Assembly (NCBI GenBank): GCA_024364735.1
Contig: JAGFNQ010009486.1
Span: 1 to 64,000 of the forward strand
DNA length: 64,000 nucleotides
Direction: 5' to 3'
From: Boesenbergia rotunda
Lineage: Eukaryota > Streptophyta > Magnoliopsida > Zingiberales > Zingiberaceae
The notes under the pieces were generated by a model. That model did not search any database, was not told the origin of the DNA, and saw only the letters and a list, made by a program, of their open reading frames with translations. Below are positions 58,916-64,000 of the stretch, piece by piece. The position numbers were made by a program, and so were the translations under genes. Every line of letters begins with the position of its first letter. The stretch's first letter is position 1.

Positions 58916-60357
58916 TGTTGGATCGAGAGAAACGATAGAGGGGGGGTGAATATCGTAAAATGTTCGGATTCGTAAAAGAGAATTTGCAGCGGAAATAATT
59001 AAAGTAACACACGCGAACACCAAGATTTTTTACTTGGTTCGGAGTCGCGGTCGGCTCCTACTCCAAGGCCCACGGTCATTGACCGTTTACTGCGGGCAAT
59101 TCTATATGCGTAAAAACGTTTACAGAAATAGATTACAAGATTAGTACAGTAAACTGAAAGAAAACGGCTCTTTGTTACCGACGTCCGAAGTAGATCGTAT
59201 TTTCGAATCAGAGGGAGGTCGTCGGCGCTTGTATCTTGAGTCGGGAGGTTTCCAGGACGAAGCGCTGGAGCAGAAGAGCGTGAATGTGTCGGAAGAATTG
59301 TTGTTCTGAAGCCTTGGGGTCGAGGGCCTTTTTATAGCCCCTGGGGACGCCCGAAACGTCGGGGGTGCCCTCCCACGTGTCATCTGATCCGAGCTCCTCT
59401 CGGTCAGCTCTGATCCCTTCAAACTCGGGATCAGACTTTGACGGGGGCTCCCGGGACGCTGGGGGCGCCCGGGTTGACCGGGTCAGGCTCTTATCCGTTG
59501 GCTTCTCGCTGGCTTGCTTCGTTAGCTTGAGCTAGGGGCGCCCGGACCATCCGGGGCGCCCGGGAGCATGGGGGCGCCCGGGAGCACTGGGGTGCCCCGC
59601 CCATGAACTGTCGAAGCGTATATTTGCTAACTTCTTTTGTATTCACCTTGGGGGCGCCCGGGACACTCCGAGCGCCCTACTCAGCTTTTGCCTCACTCCT
59701 TTGAGGCTCTTTAAGCTGCAGACACTCATTCCTTCAGTCCTGCATCCAGGGTTAGTCCAAAATAACATAGAGCAATAATATGTTAGTTTTATACAGCCTT
59801 AGCTGTCTTGGTTCTGACTTTGGTCTCCAAAATGGAGCCCTAGGTCGAACCGACGCCTACTGTTCCCTCGACGGGGAACGCGTCCTCACCTACTCCTCTC
59901 GGGAGAATTTACCTGATGCCAACCGGCTCCTCCAGTTGGACTTTTGCCCAGCAGTCCTTCGCCAGGTCTTCAGTACCAAGCTGTCCTTCGCCTGGTGCCC
60001 GGCTCCTCCGGTTGGACTATTGCCCAGCAGTCCTTCGCCAGGTCTTCAGTATCAAGCTGTTCTTCACCTGGTTCCTAGCTGTCCTTTGCCAGGTCTTCAG
60101 TACCAAGCTGTCCTTCACCTAGTGCCTAGCTGTCCTTCGCCAGGTCTTTGTACTCTGGCATTCCTTCGCCAGGTGCCTAGCAGTCCTTCTCTAGGGCTTT
60201 GTATCCTGGCATTCCTTCGCCAAGTGCCTAGCAGTCCTTCGCTAGGGCTTTGCCTGCACACTTGAGTAACATGTTAGATAAACATTATATCTTAACCTTT
60301 GAACCCTTTTTCCATTATCAAAATACAGGTTCGACTTGGGTGCTTTCTGCACCAACA
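58916..60357 (-). repeat. 3' LTR of the right-hand SIRE element
   Basis: 1442 bp on the minus strand, TGTTGGTGCAGAAAG...GATCCAACA. It has the same order as the LTR at 43595: hairpin array (59925-60255), ggttcgacctaggg block, GGGCGCCC-rich region (59450-59660), TATA (ctataaaaagg near 59330) and the accgtgggccttggagtagg block. It lies directly beside a polypurine tract at 60358. Confidence 0.93.
59925..60255 (-). repeat. hairpin array in SIRE LTR
   Basis: On the minus strand about eleven units with gaaggact-type loops. Arms are CCTAGC/GCTAGG, CTTGGC/GCCAGG, CCTGGC/GCCAGA, CCTGGC/GCTAGG (one G-T pair), CCAGGC/GCTTGG (one G-T pair) and CCTGGC/GCTGGG (two G-T pairs). Nearly all arms remain paired if G-T is allowed. 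Confidence 0.8.
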
Positions 60358-61862
60358 ATCTCCCCCTTTTTGATTTATGGCAACCCTGGTTCAAAAAGTT
60401 AAGTTAATCAGAGCATATAAAATGAAATTTTGTTTCCTCCCCCTGGAAGCAATCTCCCCCTAGATTTTTCAAAAGTTCGTGGGGTTTTGAAAATAACTTT
60501 TAAGTCTAAAGATGGTTTTCATTTTACTTAGAACAATTTTCAACAGAAATTTTAAAGACATATTTTCCAAAATAATTTTCGTTGTGCACTTTGGAAAATT
60601 TATACTTATATGAAATTTTTTTGAAAACTTAAGTTTAAAGTACTTTTGAAAATTTAAAACTTAAGTTTAAGTACTTAGAAAAATTTTGAAAACGTAAGTT
60701 TAAAGTACTTTTGAAAATTGAAAACTTAAGTTTACGTACTTAGAAAAATTTTGAAAACTTAAGTTTAAAGTACTTAGAAAAATTTTGAAAACTTAAGTTT
60801 AAAGTACTTTTGAAAATTGAAAACTTAAGTTTAAAGTACTTTTGAAAATTGAAAACTTAAGTTTATGTACTTAGAAGAATTTTTGAAAACTTAAGTTTTA
60901 AGTACTTAGAAGAATTTTTGAAAACTTAAGTTTTAAATACTTAGAGCTATTTTTGAAAACTTAAGTTTTAAGTACTTAGAGCTATTTTTGAAAACTTAAG
61001 TTTTAAGTACTTAGAGCTATTTTTGAAAACAGCATAAGTTTAAGACAACAACTTAGTACTTTTTGAAAATATATTATGTACTTTTGAAAAACAGATAGAT
61101 AGACAACAACTTAGTACTTTTTGAAAATATATTATGTACTTTTGAAAAACAGATAGATTAAGTAATTTTTGAATAAAGGATGAGGTTTTGAATTTTTGAA
61201 AAATGAAAAATTTTAAAGCTTCTCTCCTTTCCTATCTCTCCCCCTTTGCCATATATCAAAAATAAAGAAATATATAAAAAAGTTTGCATAATAGCAAAAA
61301 AAAAAATAAACTGCATAATTTGCTGTACTGAACCAATACAGGATATGAACTAAATCAAACCAATTTCAATTATCTCTTTTAGGGTCCTGTCTAACCCAAT
61401 TAGCTACTTACTAACTGTTATAAACAGTAGTTTTTGCTAGGGTTAGTCAAGTTAAGTGTTATGTTCAAGTTAGATTTTCTAAACTTGACACTTAACTTGA
61501 TTACTGTGTAAGTTGTATTTAGTGCCCCAATTACTGCAGATGCACTGACTTAAAGCATCTTGAATTAAGGCAAAGACCTAAGCATCTCAATCCATTCTAG
61601 GTTATCAATCAAAAGTGCCCTAAAGTGCTTGTGAGATGTTGGCTTCTAAATCTATAGGTGCATGTAGTTCTAGGGTTAGGGCCTAGGCTAAGTCCATTTG
61701 CGAAAAAGCCCTAGTTTTGAAGGGGGTAGTTTTTTAAAATAAAACTAGGTCGAAAAAAAATTCCAAACTTAGTAAAAGCTGATTTTGAAAGTAAAGAAAG
61801 CTATTTCAGAAACTGATTTTAAAATGAGTTAAGCAGTAGGAAAACCAGAACATAGAGTAAAC
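60358..61862 (-). other. 3' non-coding region of the SIRE element
   Basis: Between the pol stop and the LTR. It begins beside the LTR with a polypurine tract (aaaaagggggagat on the minus strand). It has AT-rich tandem repeats at 60590-61160 and no env-like reading frame, which some SIRE elements carry. Confidence 0.75.
60590..61160. repeat. AT-rich tandem repeats with internal palindromes
   Basis: About a dozen units of 33-37 bp of the form gaaaacttaagttttaag then tacttagagctatttttg. They contain the palindromes aacttaagtt and aagtactt. A 58-bp unit (gacaacaacttagtactttt...) is then repeated twice at 61044-61160. Confidence 0.85.
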
Positions 61863-64000
61863 CTATTCTACCAAACATAATCCTAACTGCCTTCTTAATG
61901 AGCTGAACTCAGACTCAAGTAGGGGTTTAGTGAGTATGTCAGCTAAGTTAGATTTAGAGTCTATATGCTTAAGTACTATTTCACCCCTGGCTACATGGTC
62001 TCTTACAAAGTGATGTCTAACTTCTATGTGTTTAGTTCTGGAATGTTGGATTGGATTCTTAGTTAGATTAATTGAGCTTATGTTGTCAATAAAAACCTGA
62101 GTTTGGGTGTAGTTGAGCTGGAAGTCCTTAAGAGTGTGCATCATCCATAAAAGTTGTGCTACACACTCTCCTAAGGCAACATACTCAGCTTCAGTTGTGG
62201 ATAGAGCTACACAGTGTTGTTTTCTGCTGCACCAACTTACTAGACTATTTCCTAATAGTTGGCAGCTTCCACTTGTGCTCTTTCTATCTAATTTACAACC
62301 AGCATAGTCAGAATCCGAGTATCCTGACAAGTCAAAAGTTGAGAACCTAGGATACCAAATCCCTACATTTAGGGTGCCCTTAACATATCTTAGTATTCTT
62401 TTTAGGGCTGCTAAGTGCGTTTCCTTAGCACAGGTTTGGTATCTAGCACACATTCCTACAGAAAAAAGGATATCAGGTCTGCTGGCTGTAAGGTACAGTA
62501 GACTTCCTATCATACTTCTATAGAGTTTAAGGTCTACTGGTTTACCATCAGGGTCACTATCCATTTTTACATTTGTGGCCATGGGGGTACTTATGCTTTT
62601 AGAGTTATCCATTTTAAATTTCTTTATTAATTCTTTAGCATATTTGGATTGATGGACATAGTTTTTATCTCTAGTTTGTTTGATTTGTAACCCTAGGAAA
62701 AAGTTGAGTTCACCAACTAAACTCATTTCAAACTCATTTTCCATTATTTTCACGAATTCTTTTAAAAAATTAGAGTTGGTGGACCCAAAGATTATGTCAT
62801 CAACGTAGATTTGGGCAATAAAGATTTCTTTTCCTAAGGTTTTAATGAATAGGGTTGAGTCAATTTGTCCTTGTTTAAATTCTTTAGAAATTAAGTAAGT
62901 TGATAAGCGTTCATACCAAGCCCTAGGTGCTTGTTTTTGTCCATATAGTGCTTTAGTAAGTTTGTAAACGTGGTTAGGTCTTTCTAAGTCCTCAAACCCA
63001 GGGGGTTGTCCTACATAGACTTCTTCCTTAATGAATCCATTTAGAAAGGCTGACTTTACATCCATTTGGTATAGTTTGAATCCTTTATGGGATGCAAAGG
63101 CTACTAACATCCTTATTGACTCAAGTCTAGCTACTGGGGCATATGATTCGTCGTAATCTAACCCTTCTACTTGGCTGAATCCTTTCGCTACTAGGCGGGT
63201 TTTATTTCTGACTATTTCTCCTTGATCATTTAGCTTATTCCTAAAAACCCACTTAGTGTCAATGATGGATTTGCCTTCAGGTCTAGGTACTAGTTCCCAG
63301 ACTTGATTCCTCTCAAATTGGGCTAACTCCTCTTGCATAGCTATGATCCAATCAGGATCAGGTAGGGCTTCTTCTATAGTCTTAGGTTCTATTTTTGAGA
63401 TCATTGCTATTTGGCTAAGGTTTCTATGGGACGACCTAGTTCTGACTCCTAGAGTTGGATCACTCACAATTTGATCGGTTGGGTGACTGAGTCTAGGTTT
63501 CTTGGTTTTTCTAGAACTTGGTTCGGCCTCAGGTCCGGCTGGTCGGTTTGGTTCATTATTTGATTCAACTCCTTGAGATGGTTCAATTATTGATTCGATA
63601 GTTGGTTGATTTGACTCAGTAGTTGGTTCAATGGTTAGTTCATTTATGGGTTCAAGTAAAGATTCAACAACAAGTTGATTGTCTTCTTGATCAGTATTTG
63701 ATGAAGCCAGATTTGGATTGTCAGATTTTGAGTTGATTTCTTCATCAAATATTAAGTTTGTTGTTTCTTCAATTTTCTTAGTTTGTTTGTTGTAAATCCT
63801 ATAGGCTCTACTTGTTGTTGAGTATCCTAAGAAGATGTCTGGGGTTGACTTAGACTGGAATTTACCTAGATAGTCCTTGGTGTTTAGGATATGGACTTTG
63901 CATCCAAAGACCCGTAGGTAGTGTAGGATTGGAAGTCTATGGTAGTATAATTCATAGGGTGTTTTGTTGTGTCGCTTGTTAATCAGGACCCTATTTTGGA
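61863..64000 (-). CDS. SIRE-type Ty1/copia pol (integrase C-terminus, RT, RNase H), 5' partial
   Basis: The frame is open without stops from the window edge to the TAG/TAA region at 61863, about 712 codons, so the start lies outside. From the edge it reads the integrase end KTPYELYYHRLP, LRVFGC and FLGYS, then a long Ser/Thr/Glu-rich linker. RT begins with WIIAMQEELAQFERNQVWELV and carries QMDVKSAFLNG and the active site YVDDIIFGS. RNase H carries YSDSDYAGCKLDRKSTSG, STTEAEYVA, SRTKHIEVRHHFVRDHV and ADILTKPL. This is the only long undamaged polymerase here, so the element may be young. Confidence 0.95.
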   Translation of the reverse strand, partial: QNRVLINKRHNKTPYELYYHRLPILHYLRVFGCKVHILNTKDYLGKFQSKSTPDIFLGYSTTSRAYRIYNKQTKKIEETTNLIFDEEINSKSDNPNLASSNTDQEDNQLVVESLLEPINELTIEPTTESNQPTIESIIEPSQGVESNNEPNRPAGPEAEPSSRKTKKPRLSHPTDQIVSDPTLGVRTRSSHRNLSQIAMISKIEPKTIEEALPDPDWIIAMQEELAQFERNQVWELVPRPEGKSIIDTKWVFRNKLNDQGEIVRNKTRLVAKGFSQVEGLDYDESYAPVARLESIRMLVAFASHKGFKLYQMDVKSAFLNGFIKEEVYVGQPPGFEDLERPNHVYKLTKALYGQKQAPRAWYERLSTYLISKEFKQGQIDSTLFIKTLGKEIFIAQIYVDDIIFGSTNSNFLKEFVKIMENEFEMSLVGELNFFLGLQIKQTRDKNYVHQSKYAKELIKKFKMDNSKSISTPMATNVKMDSDPDGKPVDLKLYRSMIGSLLYLTASRPDILFSVGMCARYQTCAKETHLAALKRILRYVKGTLNVGIWYPRFSTFDLSGYSDSDYAGCKLDRKSTSGSCQLLGNSLVSWCSRKQHCVALSTTEAEYVALGECVAQLLWMMHTLKDFQLNYTQTQVFIDNISSINLTKNPIQHSRTKHIEVRHHFVRDHVARGEIVLKHIDSKSNLADILTKPLLESEFSSLRRQLGLCLVE

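Noticed and set aside
59780..60265. 161-codon frame with repeated QVFSTKLSF-like units
   Set aside because: It is the antisense reading of the LTR hairpin array, not a gene.
60358..61862. Env-like gene downstream of SIRE pol
   Set aside because: Only AT-rich repeats and short frames are present.

Overview
The window looks like intergenic heterochromatin of a flowering plant with a large genome. Nearly everything recognisable is a transposable element, and no host gene, rRNA or functional tRNA could be supported. Diagnostic lineages are Ty1/copia of the Tork/Angela type and SIRE type, Ty3/gypsy chromoviruses with a C-terminal chromodomain, a CACTA relic, a tRNA-derived SINE and a very large foldback element. 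Most intact PBS sites read TGGTATCAGAGC, complementary to initiator-Met tRNA. The species cannot be named from this sequence; families are assigned from protein motifs and LTR architecture only.

Layout. 1-7359: copia element 1 (+), 5' LTR outside the window, gag-pol broken. 7360-8095: unclassified promoter-like segment. 8096-20.7 kb: SIRE-type sequence in which one LTR (8550-9225 and 18474-19049) is split by a gypsy-like solo LTR. That solo LTR is itself split by two further solo LTRs, one SIRE-like (10059-12211, TSD ctatg) and one chromovirus-like (12965-17725, TSD agctt, carrying a 40-bp minisatellite). A gag-only SIRE remnant follows (19050-20519). 20.9-21.8 kb: CACTA relic. 22403-27663: a 5.26-kb near-perfect inverted repeat with 9-bp target duplications. 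28.0-30.0 kb: SINE with a 19-bp TSD, decayed copia pol (-), gypsy LTR scrap (-).

30009-43594: copia element 2 (+). A complete but coding-dead chromovirus (32442-42437, -) interrupts it four codons into gag, and a gag-only SIRE-type element (43595-47347, +) interrupts it again. A single N at 47348 marks an assembly join. 47349-54928: copia element 3 (-), with two in-frame stops and two frameshifts. 54929-57780: LTR fragments and unclassified sequence. 57781-64000: SIRE gag scrap and a SIRE element (-) whose pol is open to the window edge; this is the only long undamaged coding region.

How the parts work together. None of the elements seen here except perhaps the SIRE at the right edge could supply its own enzymes. 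The rest are parasites or corpses, and some must have moved in trans: the chromovirus has closely matching LTRs but many stops. The most unusual signals are structural. The first is the giant palindrome built from smaller palindromes. The second is a set of hairpin arrays in the SIRE-type LTRs: arms change together so that pairing is kept, around a purine-rich gaagga-type loop. The same design is seen in four LTR copies.
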